DNA of 64,000 nt from CAWIUB01 sp963839175. Lineage in GTDB: Bacteria > Actinomycetota > Actinomycetes > Mycobacteriales > Jatrophihabitantaceae. The first letter of the stretch is position 1, and each line of letters opens with the position of its first letter. Location: NCBI GenBank assembly GCA_963839175.1, contig CAWIUB010000037.1, positions 1-64,000 of the forward strand, read 5' to 3'. The translations under genes were made by a program, and so were the position numbers. Under the pieces are notes generated by a model. It did not search any database, was not told the origin of the DNA, and worked only from the letters and a program-made list of their open reading frames with translations. Of the stretch, positions 52,338 to 60,269 are shown piece after piece.

Positions 52338-53198
52338 TCAGTTGCGCATATAGCCGAGCAGACGCAGGATCTCGAGGTACAGCCAGATCAACGTCACCAT
52401 GATCCCGAACGCGGCGTACCAGGCGAACCTCTCGTCGGCGCCTCGCCGGATGCCCTGCTCGACCATGTCGAAGTCGAGCACCAGGTTGAACGCCGCCACC
52501 GCGATGCACAGCAGGCTGAAGATGATCGCCATGGCGCCGCCGTCGCGCAGGCCGAGCCCGCCCGGGTGGAACAGGGCAGCAATGATGTTGACGAGCATCA
52601 GCCCGACCACGCCGATGGTCGCGCCGACCACGATGCGGGTCAGCCGTGGGGTGACCCGGATCGCGCCGACGCGGTAGACCACGAGCATGCCGCCGGCCAC
52701 CATAATGGTGCCGAGCAGGGCCTGCACGACGATGCCGGGCTTCCAGTTCTCGAACGCTCGGCTGATGCCACCGAGGAAGGCGCCCTCGAACGCCGAGTAG
52801 ATCAGCGCGGTGACCGCGTTGACCCGCATGGTGAAGGCCATGTACAGGCCCAGGCCGAGCCCGCCGAGAGCGCCGATCGTGATCACCGCGCCAGAGGCGC
52901 TGTCCGGCACGGCGACCCAGGTGATCGCGCCGGCCACCAGCACGACGGCCAGCATCAGGCCGGTGCGCACCACCACGTCGTCCAAGGTCATGTACCGGGT
53001 GGGGGCTACCGGGCCGCCGAAGCCGCCGCCCGATCCGCCGCCGTAGCCCGGCTTCGTGCTGGTGGGCGGAACGGTCGGACCGCCGAAGGACGGCTGGCTG
53101 TACATCCGCTCCAGCTCCTCCGGCGTCGCGCCGGGCGGCGCCGTCCGCGTCGCGGACCGCGATGGCTCGCTGAACTTGTTGAGTACCGGGTTCGGCAC
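52338..53198 (-). CDS. Bax inhibitor-1/YccA-family membrane protein
   Basis: 286 residues. A Gly/Pro-rich N-terminus (SQPSFGGPTVPPTSTKPGYG) is followed by seven membrane segments from about residue 75, with ALIYSAFEGAFLGGISRAFE and LVLDFDMVEQGIRRGADERF, the conserved BI-1 core with the Asp pair. Possibly a calcium leak channel by family analogy. AGGAGG before GTG 53198 supports that start over ATG 53216. Mycobacterial orthologue stands near fadA3 as here. Confidence 0.88.
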   Translation of the reverse strand: MPNPVLNKFSEPSRSATRTAPPGATPEELERMYSQPSFGGPTVPPTSTKPGYGGGSGGGFGGPVAPTRYMTLDDVVVRTGLMLAVVLVAGAITWVAVPDSASGAVITIGALGGLGLGLYMAFTMRVNAVTALIYSAFEGAFLGGISRAFENWKPGIVVQALLGTIMVAGGMLVVYRVGAIRVTPRLTRIVVGATIGVVGLMLVNIIAALFHPGGLGLRDGGAMAIIFSLLCIAVAAFNLVLDFDMVEQGIRRGADERFAWYAAFGIMVTLIWLYLEILRLLGYMRN

Positions 53199-53326
53199 AA
53201 CTGCCTCCTGGGGCATAACCTCTCGGGGCCAGCACTGTACGGCACCCGCGCTACTCCTCCAACGATACGAGTTTGCGCCCAGTTCCGGGATAGCGAGGTC
53301 CGGCCACCTCGTGCGACGCTGAGCGG

Positions 53327-53530
53327 ATGAGTGGCGCCCAAGACCCGGTGCACGCCGTGGACTCGGCAGGCACGGATGACGTTAAGGACAAGTTCCGCGA
53401 GGCGCTCGAGCGCAAGCGCGGACAGCAGGCAGATCAGCACGCAGAGGAGCTGCGCGACCCGTCGAAGATCCACGGTGCGCACGGCGCCGCCGGTGTCAAG
53501 CGGACGTTCCGTCGCAAGAGCGGCAGCTGA
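53327..53530 (+). CDS. DUF5302 protein
   Basis: 67 residues, hydrophilic. DVKDKFREALERKRGQQADQ, then DPSKIHGAHGAAGVKRTFRR and KSG at the end are the DUF5302 pattern found only in actinobacteria. Function unknown; the basic C-terminus suggests nucleic-acid or ribosome contact, which is inference. Confidence 0.85.
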   Translation: MSGAQDPVHAVDSAGTDDVKDKFREALERKRGQQADQHAEELRDPSKIHGAHGAAGVKRTFRRKSGS

Positions 53531-53647
53531 CCGCTGCTGACGGTGCGGCGATCCCGAAAATGAACTTCGCGTGCGCCCTGCATATCGAATGAACCGCTCG
53601 TAACGAGACGGTTCGCGAATCGCTACCTCAACGTCCAGCCGGAGGAA

Positions 53648-54271
53648 TCACGGCAGGAACACGCGCTGCAGTAGGTCGGTGAGCCAGGCCTGGAACTTCT
53701 CCACGGTCCAGCCTCCGTCGAGCACCAGGCGTAGGTAGGCCTGCGGGGGCAGCGCCCATAAGGTGTCGGCGACCGTGCGCTCCTCGCAGCGCAACGTGGC
53801 CTTGGCCGCAAGGTTGGCTGCCACGGTGGCGGTGCCGGTGCGGCGTTGTCGGGAGAGGTTATTCCAGAGCGTCGCCGCATCGGCGTCCACGGCTGCGGCC
53901 GTCTCGACAGCCCTCATGAGCGGCGCCACACGCTGGAGGATCCAGCACAGATTGCGCGCGTGCAGTTCCAGTGATCGCGCCGGGTCGGGCTCGTCGAGCG
54001 CTTCCTTGAACCACGGACGGTCCGCGATCGGCACCGGCGCGTCATCGCCGACCATTGCCTGGTCGAGGACCGCTTTGAGGATGACGGGCTTGGTCCCCAC
54101 GGCCGTGAACACGGTCGGCCGTGCCACGCCCGCCTCGGCCGCGATCTCGTCAATCGAGGTTGCGAGGTAACCCTTCGTCGAGAAAAGCCGGTGGGCGGCA
54201 GCACAGACAAGCCGCGGTGCGTCCCCGCGGCGGATGCTCGACCGGTAGGTGCGCCTCTTGACACTCGCCAC
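53648..54271 (-). CDS. TetR-family transcriptional regulator
   Basis: 207 residues. N-terminal helix-turn-helix: LVCAAAHRLFSTKGYLATSI, DEIAAEAGVARPTVFTAVGT. The C-terminal ligand domain is helical with LHARNLCWILQRVAPLMRAV. Divergent from the SnoaL-like gene with a palindrome between them, so it probably represses itself and that gene. Start ATG 54271. Confidence 0.92.
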   Translation of the reverse strand: MASVKRRTYRSSIRRGDAPRLVCAAAHRLFSTKGYLATSIDEIAAEAGVARPTVFTAVGTKPVILKAVLDQAMVGDDAPVPIADRPWFKEALDEPDPARSLELHARNLCWILQRVAPLMRAVETAAAVDADAATLWNNLSRQRRTGTATVAANLAAKATLRCEERTVADTLWALPPQAYLRLVLDGGWTVEKFQAWLTDLLQRVFLP

Positions 54272-54290
54272 GACCGGAATGATACTCAGG

Positions 54291-54306
54291 ATCTATTCAG
54301 ATAGAT
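54291..54306. promoter_or_regulatory. Probable TetR operator
   Basis: ATCTATTCAGATAGAT: 6-bp perfect arms around TCAG, in the 67-base gap between the divergent tetR and SnoaL-like genes. Confidence 0.55.
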
Positions 54307-54338
54307 GCTCAGTCTAATCTGTGCAGTGGAGGTGGACC

Positions 54339-54779
54339 ATGACCGAGACAGAGCAGTTCCTCGCAGCGACGATGCCGCGGCTGACCAAGGCGGAGATCGC
54401 CCTGCACAACGGCGATCCCGCCGAGCGAATCGCGATGTGGTCGCGCACCGACCCGCTGACGCTGTTCGGTGCAGCCATGTCAGGACGCGGTTGGGCCGAG
54501 ATCGGTCGGACGTTCGAGTTCCTCGGCAATCAGTTCTCGAACTGCACCTCCTACGAGAACGAGATCGTGGCGGCCGAGGCAAGCGGAGACCTCGCGTACA
54601 CCGTCGCGTTGGAGCACACGACCGCATCGATCGCCGGCGCCCCGCCGCAGCCGTACGTGCTCCGCGCCACGACGGTCTTCCGGCGCGAGGACGGCGAATG
54701 GAAAGTCGTGCACAGACACGGCGACGCGCTGGCGTCGGACTCGGGCGAGGTCGTGGGCCAGCTGACAAGCCCACGATGA
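54339..54779 (+). CDS. SnoaL-like / NTF2-fold protein
   Basis: 146 residues. An NTF2-like cone-shaped fold is indicated by LTKAEIALHNGDPAERIAMW, TLFGAAMSGRGWAEIGRTFE and TTVFRREDGEWKVVHRHGDA (the last being the ketosteroid-isomerase-like/DUF4440 ending). GGAGGTG at 54328-54334 supports ATG 54339. Likely under control of the adjacent TetR. Ligand unknown. Confidence 0.85.
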   Translation: MTETEQFLAATMPRLTKAEIALHNGDPAERIAMWSRTDPLTLFGAAMSGRGWAEIGRTFEFLGNQFSNCTSYENEIVAAEASGDLAYTVALEHTTASIAGAPPQPYVLRATTVFRREDGEWKVVHRHGDALASDSGEVVGQLTSPR

Positions 54780-54817
54780 ATGCAGCAGCAGACCAAGTAG
54801 CGCGTAGGGTTGAACTC

Positions 54818-55105
54818 ATGACGCTACCTAGCAATGAGCTGAAGATCGAGGTAGGTGTGCGCGAGCTGCATGATCAGCTCAGCCGTTACGTACGCCATGT
54901 CGGGGCTGGCGGCGAGGTCGTGGTCACGATGCGCGGTCGCCGTATCGCCCGCCTGACGGCGGTGGAGCGTGACGATCCAATGGCCGACTTGCGTGCCCGC
55001 GGGTTGGTGCGTGATCCGATAAGACCTCGCCGACGCGCGAGTGGGCGTGCCCGGCTGACGGCGGCCGGGTCCGTGTCGGATCTCGTCGGGGAGCAACGGC
55101 GCTGA
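54818..55105 (+). CDS. Phd/YefM-type antitoxin
   Basis: 95 residues. EVGVRELHDQLSRYVRHVGA, GGEVVVTMRGRRIARLTAV is the Phd fold seen in antitoxins of VapC toxins. TAGGGT lies 7 bases before ATG 54818, suggesting a leaderless mRNA; ATG 54776, overlapping the preceding stop, is in frame and would add 14 residues. Its TGA overlaps the toxin start. Confidence 0.85.
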   Translation: MTLPSNELKIEVGVRELHDQLSRYVRHVGAGGEVVVTMRGRRIARLTAVERDDPMADLRARGLVRDPIRPRRRASGRARLTAAGSVSDLVGEQRR

Positions 55106-55533
55106 TCGTCTACGTCGACACGTCAGCGCTGGTGAAGCTCGTGTTCGACGAATCGGGGTCTGATCTCGCCGCCGAGCTCTGGGATCGAGCGGACGTCGTC
55201 GCGTCGAGTCAGCTGGTCTACCCCGAGGCGCGGGCCGCGGCCGCCGCGGCCCGTCGCGGGGATCGGATCGACTCGCGCACCCTTCGGCGCGCGGTCCAAA
55301 GGATTGACGGGCTCTGCGCCGAGCTGGACTTCATCGGTGTCGATCTCGATTTGGCGCGTGCCGCGGGAGGGCTCGCGGAGGCGCATGGGCTGCGTGGCTA
55401 CGACGCCGTCCACTTGGCCTCGGCGTTGAGCATCGGCGCGGAGCCGCTGCTACTCGCGACCTGGGACGGCGACCTCGCACACGCGGCCGTGGCTTTAGGC
55501 TGCAGCGTGTCACCGCCGCCAGCGTCGCAGTGA
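55102..55533 (+). CDS. VapC-type PIN toxin, apparent CTG start
   Basis: 143 residues. The essential first Asp lies in IVYVDTSALVKLVFDES; Glu in SQLVYPEARAAAAAARRGD, then LRGYDAVHLASALSIGAEP and LATWDGDLAHAAVALG. The only start that keeps the first Asp is CTG 55102, overlapping the antitoxin stop (CTGA). The nearest GTG (55132) would remove it. PIN RNase, paired with the Phd antitoxin. Confidence 0.85.
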   Translation: MIVYVDTSALVKLVFDESGSDLAAELWDRADVVASSQLVYPEARAAAAAARRGDRIDSRTLRRAVQRIDGLCAELDFIGVDLDLARAAGGLAEAHGLRGYDAVHLASALSIGAEPLLLATWDGDLAHAAVALGCSVSPPPASQ

Positions 55534-55591
55534 CATCCAGCCGCCTTCGTCTGCACATCCCGCACGATCCGGATCACGGATGGTGGCCGAG

Positions 55592-55665
55592 TGCCCCCGG
55601 TGGGGCTCGAACCCACACTGCGACCCTTTTAAGGGGTCTGCCTCTGCCGATTGGGCCACGGGGGC
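55592..55665 (-). tRNA. tRNA with UAA anticodon, short variable loop (Leu-UUA?)
   Basis: 74 bases fold as a cloverleaf on the minus strand: acceptor GCCCCCG/CGGGGGC, D arm with a 3-bp stem, anticodon stem GACCC/GGGTC, loop CTTAAAA, a 5-base variable region GCAGT, T arm GTGGG-TTCGAGC-CCCAC. The loop places UAA at 34-36, reading UUA (Leu). Normal bacterial tRNA-Leu has a long variable arm, which is absent here. No CCA is encoded. Identity is therefore uncertain. Convergent with the PIN gene. Confidence 0.8.
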
Positions 55666-55685
55666 ATTGTCACTGTAAGCACGGC

Positions 55686-57029
55686 TCAGGGAGCGGACCG
55701 CTCGGGCAGCCGATGCTGGCCGGCCGCCTTCTCGAATTCGGCGCGCGGCTGCTGAAGCTGGCCGAGCGAGACTACCTCGCGTTTGAAGAACAGCGCGGCT
55801 GTCCAGTCGGTCAGCACCCTGATCTTGCGATTGAACGTCGGCATCCGCATGACGTGATAGGTGCGGTGCATGAACCAGGCGACGATCCCGCGCAGCTTGA
55901 TGCCGTAGATCTCGGCCACCCCGCGGTACAGGCCCAACGAGGCCACCGAGCCCGCGTACGCATGCTTGTAGTCGCTCAGCGCCAAGCCCTTGATCGTCGC
56001 GACGACATTGCCGGCGACCGTCTTGGCCTGACGCACCGCGTGCTGGGCGCTGGGACCGAGCAGCACGGTCGGGTCGTCCTGGGAAATGTCCGGGACGGCC
56101 GCGCAGTCCCCTGCCGCGAAGACGCCCGGCGCCCCGCGGACAGTCAGGTTCGCGTCGCAGGGCAACCTGCCCTTGTCGTCCAGGACGAAGTCGGTCTGTT
56201 CGAGCACCGGGTTGGCCTGCACGCCGGCCGTCCACACCACCGTGTCGGTATCGAACTCGTCGCCGTCGCTGAGCATGGCGTGGCCGCCCTCGACCGAGCG
56301 GAGCAGGGTGTTGAGCCGCACGTCGATGCCCCGGTCGGTCAGCCGGTCGACGGTATACGCGCTCAATGCCACCGACACCTCCGGCATGATCCGCGACGCC
56401 GCCTCGACCATGACCCAGCGCATGTCCCGCGCTTCGATCTCGGGTATGTAGCGCAGCGCGTAGCGGGCCATGTCCTCCAGTTCGGCCATCGCCTCGACGC
56501 CGGCGTACCCGCCGCCGATGAACAGGAACGTCAGCGCCCGCCTGCGCCGCTGCTGATCGGCCGTCGAGGCCGCGCGGTCGAGGCAGGACAGCACGTGGTT
56601 GCGCAGGTAGATCGCCTCGCCGACCGTCTTGAAGCCGATGCCGTGCTCGGCCAGACCGGGAATGGGCAGCAGTCGGGAGATCGAGCCCGGGCACATGACG
56701 AGCAGGTCGTAGGCCAGCTCGTACGTCTCGTCGTCGGTTAACTGGACGGTGACCGTCCGGCGGGCGTGCTCGACGCGGGTCACCGAGCCTGTGACCACCC
56801 GGCACTTCTTCAGCACTCGGCGCAGCGAGACCACCACATGCCGGGGCTCGAGCGAGCCCGCGGCCGCCTCGGGCAGGAACGGCTGATAGGTCATCGTCGA
56901 CTGCGGATCGATCACCATGATCTCCGCGCGGCCACGCGACAGCTTCCGCTGCAGCCGCAGCGCCGTGTACATGCCGACGTAGCCGCCGCCGACGATGACG
57001 ATCCGGGTCGGCTGGTTGAGCTTCGCCAT
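55686..57029 (-). CDS. ndh: Type II NADH dehydrogenase (NDH-2)
   Basis: 447 residues. FAD-binding IVIVGGGYVGMYTALRLQRK, NAD-binding FLFIGGGYAGVEAMAELEDM, VVWTAGVQANPVLEQTDFVL and GVFAAGDCAAVPDISQDD are the NDH-2 signatures. C-terminal amphipathic helices attach it to the membrane, where it passes electrons from NADH to menaquinone without proton pumping. Start ATG 57029. The tRNA lies 21 bases beyond its stop. Confidence 0.92.
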   Translation of the reverse strand: MAKLNQPTRIVIVGGGYVGMYTALRLQRKLSRGRAEIMVIDPQSTMTYQPFLPEAAAGSLEPRHVVVSLRRVLKKCRVVTGSVTRVEHARRTVTVQLTDDETYELAYDLLVMCPGSISRLLPIPGLAEHGIGFKTVGEAIYLRNHVLSCLDRAASTADQQRRRRALTFLFIGGGYAGVEAMAELEDMARYALRYIPEIEARDMRWVMVEAASRIMPEVSVALSAYTVDRLTDRGIDVRLNTLLRSVEGGHAMLSDGDEFDTDTVVWTAGVQANPVLEQTDFVLDDKGRLPCDANLTVRGAPGVFAAGDCAAVPDISQDDPTVLLGPSAQHAVRQAKTVAGNVVATIKGLALSDYKHAYAGSVASLGLYRGVAEIYGIKLRGIVAWFMHRTYHVMRMPTFNRKIRVLTDWTAALFFKREVVSLGQLQQPRAEFEKAAGQHRLPERSAP

Positions 57030-57050
57030 ACCTACCGACCGTAGTCGGCG

Positions 57051-57830
57051 TCAGTTCGGGGTATCGGCGTGGCGGATCGCCCGGGCGACGACGGCGTCGA
57101 GCATCGGCTCGGTGAGCCGTCCGGTGAACGTGTTCTGCTGGCTGACGTGGTAGCAGCCCAGCACCAGCCGGCCCGCCGGCAGCGGCGCCTCGGCCCCGTG
57201 CCCGAACGCCGGGATGCGCGCGGGCGTGGTCAGTCCGGCTGCCCGCAGCGCGGGCCACAGCGCCGACCAGCCGAACGCACCGAGCACGACCACGGCGCGG
57301 ACGCTCGCCCAGACCAACTGCAGCTCGCGGGCCAGCCACGGCCGGCAGCTGTCGCGCTCGACGGGCGTCGGTTTGTTCTTCGGCGGCACGCACCGAACGG
57401 CCGCCACGACGCGCGTGCGATACAGGATCAGTCCGTCGTCGGCCGACACCGAGGTCGGCTGGTTGGCCAGCCCGCAGCGGTACAGCGAGGCGTAGAGCCA
57501 GGCGCCGGAGCGGTCGCCGGTGAAGTTGCGCCCGGTCCGGTTCGCCCCATGCGCGCCGGGCGCCAGCCCGACGATCAGGATCTGCGGATCGTCGACTCCG
57601 AAGCCCGGCACCGGACGTGCCCAGTACACCTCGTCGGCGAAGGCGCGGCGCTTCGTCACGGCTACCTGCTCGCGCCAGGCGACCAATCTCGGGCAGGCGC
57701 GGCAGACCGAGACGCGCGCATCCAGCTGCCGCATCCTGCTGGCACCAGCCGCGAGGTGCCGCACATCGGTATCCGATCGCGCGACGGGCGTCCAGCTGGT
57801 CGCTGGATCACCGGGCCAGCGCTCACTCAC
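57051..57830 (-). CDS. Family 5 uracil-DNA glycosylase (UdgB)
   Basis: 259 residues. Fe-S cysteines begin with CRACPRLVAWREQVA, motif 1 is VGLAPGAHGANRTGRNFTGD with no polar residue at the usual catalytic place, as in UdgB, followed by AAVRCVPPKNKPTPVERDSC and the C-terminal GCYHVSQQNTFTGRLT with the motif 2 His. Removes uracil and some deaminated purines from DNA. Start GTG 57830. Confidence 0.9.
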   Translation of the reverse strand: MSERWPGDPATSWTPVARSDTDVRHLAAGASRMRQLDARVSVCRACPRLVAWREQVAVTKRRAFADEVYWARPVPGFGVDDPQILIVGLAPGAHGANRTGRNFTGDRSGAWLYASLYRCGLANQPTSVSADDGLILYRTRVVAAVRCVPPKNKPTPVERDSCRPWLARELQLVWASVRAVVVLGAFGWSALWPALRAAGLTTPARIPAFGHGAEAPLPAGRLVLGCYHVSQQNTFTGRLTEPMLDAVVARAIRHADTPN

Positions 57831-57847
57831 AGGCCTAAGCTCACCCC

Positions 57848-58201
57848 ATGGCGAACACGCTGAGCAAGCTGGCCTGGAGGGGGCTGACGGTGGCGATCGG
57901 CCTCCCGATCGGAATCGCCACCCGCAAAGGGATCCAACTGGCCTGGGCGGCGGCCCGCCCGAACCACCCGCCGCGCGGAGCCACCGACCCGTACGCGCCG
58001 TGGCGTGACGCTCTCGGTTGGGCGGCAGTCTCCGCGGCCGGCATCGCGACCGCACAGATGGCGACCACGAAGGGCGCCGCCACCCTGTGGCGTGGCCTGA
58101 TCGGTACCGAGCCGCCCGTGGCCAGGCCGTCGCGAATCGCCGCGCGCCGTGTCGCTAGGAGGACGACCACTGCTCCGAGCCATGAGGCGCCGCACCAGTA
58201 G
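57848..58201 (+). CDS. DUF4235 membrane-associated protein
   Basis: 117 residues. Small actinobacterial protein with LAWRGLTVAIGLPIGIATRK, ALGWAAVSAAGIATAQMATT and WRGLIGTEPP, the DUF4235 pattern with two hydrophobic helices, then a basic tail. TAAGCT lies 6 bases before ATG 57848, so the mRNA may be leaderless. Function unknown. Confidence 0.8.
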   Translation: MANTLSKLAWRGLTVAIGLPIGIATRKGIQLAWAAARPNHPPRGATDPYAPWRDALGWAAVSAAGIATAQMATTKGAATLWRGLIGTEPPVARPSRIAARRVARRTTTAPSHEAPHQ

Positions 58202-58208
58202 TCGGGCG

Positions 58209-59129
58209 TCAGCCGGGCAGCAGGCGCAGCACGATGCCGTCCAGGATGTCGCGTTCGCTGACGACTAGCTCGCCAACCTCCGTCTCGTCTAGCAGCGTGC
58301 GCAGGATCAGCGCGCCAGCACAGATGACGTCCGCCCTACCGGGATGCATCGCGGGCAACGCCGCGCGCTGGTCCCGGGTCATCGCCAACAGCCGGCCGCT
58401 CACGGCGCGCACGTGATCGGCCGGGATGCGCGCGCCGTGCACCCGGGCCGAGTCGTATCGGCCGAGGCCGAGGGCCAGCGCGGCGAGCGTCGTGACCGTG
58501 CCCGCCACGCCGATGACCGTCGACGCTTCGTGCAGGGGCACGCCGCTTCGCACCCGGTCGATCGCGTCGCGCACGTCCGCCTCGGTCGAGACGATCTGCG
58601 CCCGGGTCGGCGGGTCGTCGTGCAAATGGCGCTCGGTCAGCCGGACGGACCCGACGTCCACGCTGCGCGTCGACAACGGCCCGTCCGTGCCCGGCGACCC
58701 AACGATGAGCTCGGTCGAGCCGCCGCCGATGTCGGCGACCAGCGCGCGTCCATGCAGACCGGGCAGCCCGTTCACGGCACCGGTGAAGGAGAGATCGGCC
58801 TCCTCGTCCCCGCTGATCACCTCGGGCTCGATGCCCAGCACGTCATGCACCATCGCGACGAAGTCGTCGCGGTTGCCGGCGTCCCGCGTGGCGGACGTGG
58901 CGACCATTCGCAGCCGGTCGACGCCATGGGCGCGGACGAGCGCGGCGTATTCGGCGAGCACCCGGCGCGTGCGGCCGAGGGCCTCTGGCGCGAGGCGTCC
59001 GGTGCGCTCGACGCCTTGGCCCAGACGGACGATCTCGGTGCGGCGCAGCACGTCCGTCCGTTCCCCGTCCGCGATCAGGAGGCGCAACGAATTAGTGCCG
59101 CAGTCGATCGCCGCGACATGCCCGTTCAG
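58209..59129 (-). CDS. Ppx/GppA-type exopolyphosphatase
   Basis: 306 residues if started at CTG 59129. The essential phosphate loop VAAIDCGTNSLRLLIADG lies at residues about 5-22, so the TTG at 59087 would be too late. Further motifs: RMVATSATRDAGNRDDFV, SGDEEADLSFTGAV, ALVADIGGGSTELIVG, GVAGTVTTLAALALGL. Degrades polyphosphate or pppGpp. Between the upstream in-frame stop and the phosphate loop CTG is the only plausible start. A 17-base tandem repeat lies over this junction. Confidence 0.88.
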   Translation of the reverse strand: MNGHVAAIDCGTNSLRLLIADGERTDVLRRTEIVRLGQGVERTGRLAPEALGRTRRVLAEYAALVRAHGVDRLRMVATSATRDAGNRDDFVAMVHDVLGIEPEVISGDEEADLSFTGAVNGLPGLHGRALVADIGGGSTELIVGSPGTDGPLSTRSVDVGSVRLTERHLHDDPPTRAQIVSTEADVRDAIDRVRSGVPLHEASTVIGVAGTVTTLAALALGLGRYDSARVHGARIPADHVRAVSGRLLAMTRDQRAALPAMHPGRADVICAGALILRTLLDETEVGELVVSERDILDGIVLRLLPG

Positions 59130-59172
59130 CGCACGGCCTCATTCAACGCACGGCCTCATTCAACGCACGGCC
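59130..59172. repeat. 17-base tandem repeat at the DUF501-ppx junction
   Basis: CGCACGGCCTCATTCAA occurs at 59130-59146 and 59147-59163, followed by a partial copy CGCACGGCC to 59172. It holds the DUF501 stop and abuts the ppx start; the period is not a multiple of 3. Confidence 0.9.
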
Positions 59173-59662
59173 CGGACGTCCACCACGGACCTAGCATCGC
59201 CAGCGCCTCGTCGCCGAGCGGGTTGACGCCCGGTCCCGCCGCAAGCGAATGAGCGACCAGCGCGTGCAGGCACTTGACCCGGGTGGGCATCCCGCCGGCG
59301 CTGACGCCGTCGATCTCGGCCACCTGCCCGAGCTGCGCCCGCCGCGCCAGGTAGGACTCATGGGCCCGCCGGTACGCGGCGGCCAGCGCCTCGTCCGTCC
59401 ACAGCCGCTCGGTCATCTCACGCATCAGCCCGGACGCCTCAAGCGTGCCGACTGCCGCCGACGCGCGCGGGCAGGTCAGGTAGTACAGCGTCGGGAACGG
59501 TGTGCCATCGGGTAGCCGAGGCCACGTCTCGACGACGTCCGGCAGCCCACACGGGCAACGGTGCGCCACCGCGCGCATCGCTCGGGCCGGCCGGCCGAGC
59601 TGCTTCGCAACGACCGCCCAGTCGTCTTCCCCCACCGAGTTGTTCGACCCAGGACGTGTCAT
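59156..59662 (-). CDS. DUF501 protein
   Basis: 168 residues. AVAHRCPCGLPDVVETWPRL and PTLYYLTCPRASAAVGTLEA hold the conserved cysteines, with AAAYRRAHESYLARRAQLG and the ending MPTRVKCLHALVAHSLAAGP of DUF501, a family always found with eno-ftsB-ppx in actinobacteria. Start ATG 59662. Its start region is triplicated upstream, and a 34-residue frame there ends in ATGA overlap with this start. Function unknown; the cysteines suggest a metal. Confidence 0.9.
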   Translation of the reverse strand: MTRPGSNNSVGEDDWAVVAKQLGRPARAMRAVAHRCPCGLPDVVETWPRLPDGTPFPTLYYLTCPRASAAVGTLEASGLMREMTERLWTDEALAAAYRRAHESYLARRAQLGQVAEIDGVSAGGMPTRVKCLHALVAHSLAAGPGVNPLGDEALAMLGPWWTSGPCVE

Positions 59663-59790
59663 GGCGGGCTAACGCTGCCCATTTGCGAGTTGTTCGACCC
59701 AGGGCGTCTCATAATGCGCTGGCCGCCCCCCACCTGCGAGTTGTTCGACCCAGGGCGTGTCATAACGCGCCGACGGTCGAACAAGTCGCA
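59636..59790. repeat. Four copies of TGCGASTTGTTCGACC between ftsB and DUF501
   Basis: Plus strand: CGAGTTGTTCGACC at 59636-59649, TGCGAGTTGTTCGACC at 59684-59699 and 59735-59750, and inverted GGTCGAACAAGTCGCA at 59775-59790. Direct spacing is 50 and 51 bases; each direct copy extends through the CAT of a MTRPGSNNS-like start on the minus strand. The last two form a long inverted repeat. A related 14-base match (CGACTTGTTCGACC) lies at 6578-6591 between ychF and rmuC. Confidence 0.8.
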
Positions 59791-59813
59791 GAAGCGGCAG
59801 CGAGGACGGCGGT

Positions 59814-60269
59814 TCACGGACTGCTGTCGGCGGCCTGCAGGCTGCCCCACAGCCGTTGGTTCCAGGTCTGTCCGGGCACCCGGGTTGCGTCGCTGTCGGC
59901 GGGACCGGCCGTCGTCAGCCCGGTCTTCGTGCCGGGCGTGACCACAAGGTAGACGGTGTCTCCCGGCATGGCGTATTGCAGCCGGCTGCGGGCCTGCTGC
60001 CTGATGTACGCCGGGTCGTTCCACTGCGCCTGCTGGCGCTGCAGGTTGCCGAGCTCGCTGCGCGAGTCGCGCTGTTGCTGCTCGGCCTGATGCAGCGCGC
60101 CGCGGGCGGCCAGGTATCGGTGCAGCGGCGCCGCCAGCGCCACGACGAGCAGCACGACGACCCCGCCCAGGACGAGGGCCCGTCCGGTGAAGCCGCGCCG
60201 CCGCCGTTTGCGCGGCGTCATCCGGCGCTGTGTGGGCGGCGTGATCCGGCGCTGTGTGCGCGGCGTCAT
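59814..60269 (-). CDS. ftsB: Septum formation initiator FtsB/DivIC
   Basis: 151 residues. Basic cytoplasmic N-terminus, one membrane helix (ALVLGGVVVLLVVALAAPLH, about 30-49), a short coiled coil (GALHQAEQQQRDSRSELGNL) and AYIRQQARSRLQYAMPGDTV as in DivIC. Bridges FtsL and FtsQ in the divisome. ATG 60269 overlaps the eno stop (ATGA). The N-terminus carries a 24-base tandem repeat (TPRTQRRI, TPPTQRRM), so ATG 60221 is an alternative start that would skip it. Confidence 0.92.
   Translation of the reverse strand: MTPRTQRRITPPTQRRMTPRKRRRRGFTGRALVLGGVVVLLVVALAAPLHRYLAARGALHQAEQQQRDSRSELGNLQRQQAQWNDPAYIRQQARSRLQYAMPGDTVYLVVTPGTKTGLTTAGPADSDATRVPGQTWNQRLWGSLQAADSSP

Noticed and set aside
59684..59790. 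SOS/LexA box in the TTGTTCGACC motif
   Set aside because: Single copies lack the inverted GAAC-N4-GTTC symmetry of actinobacterial LexA sites.
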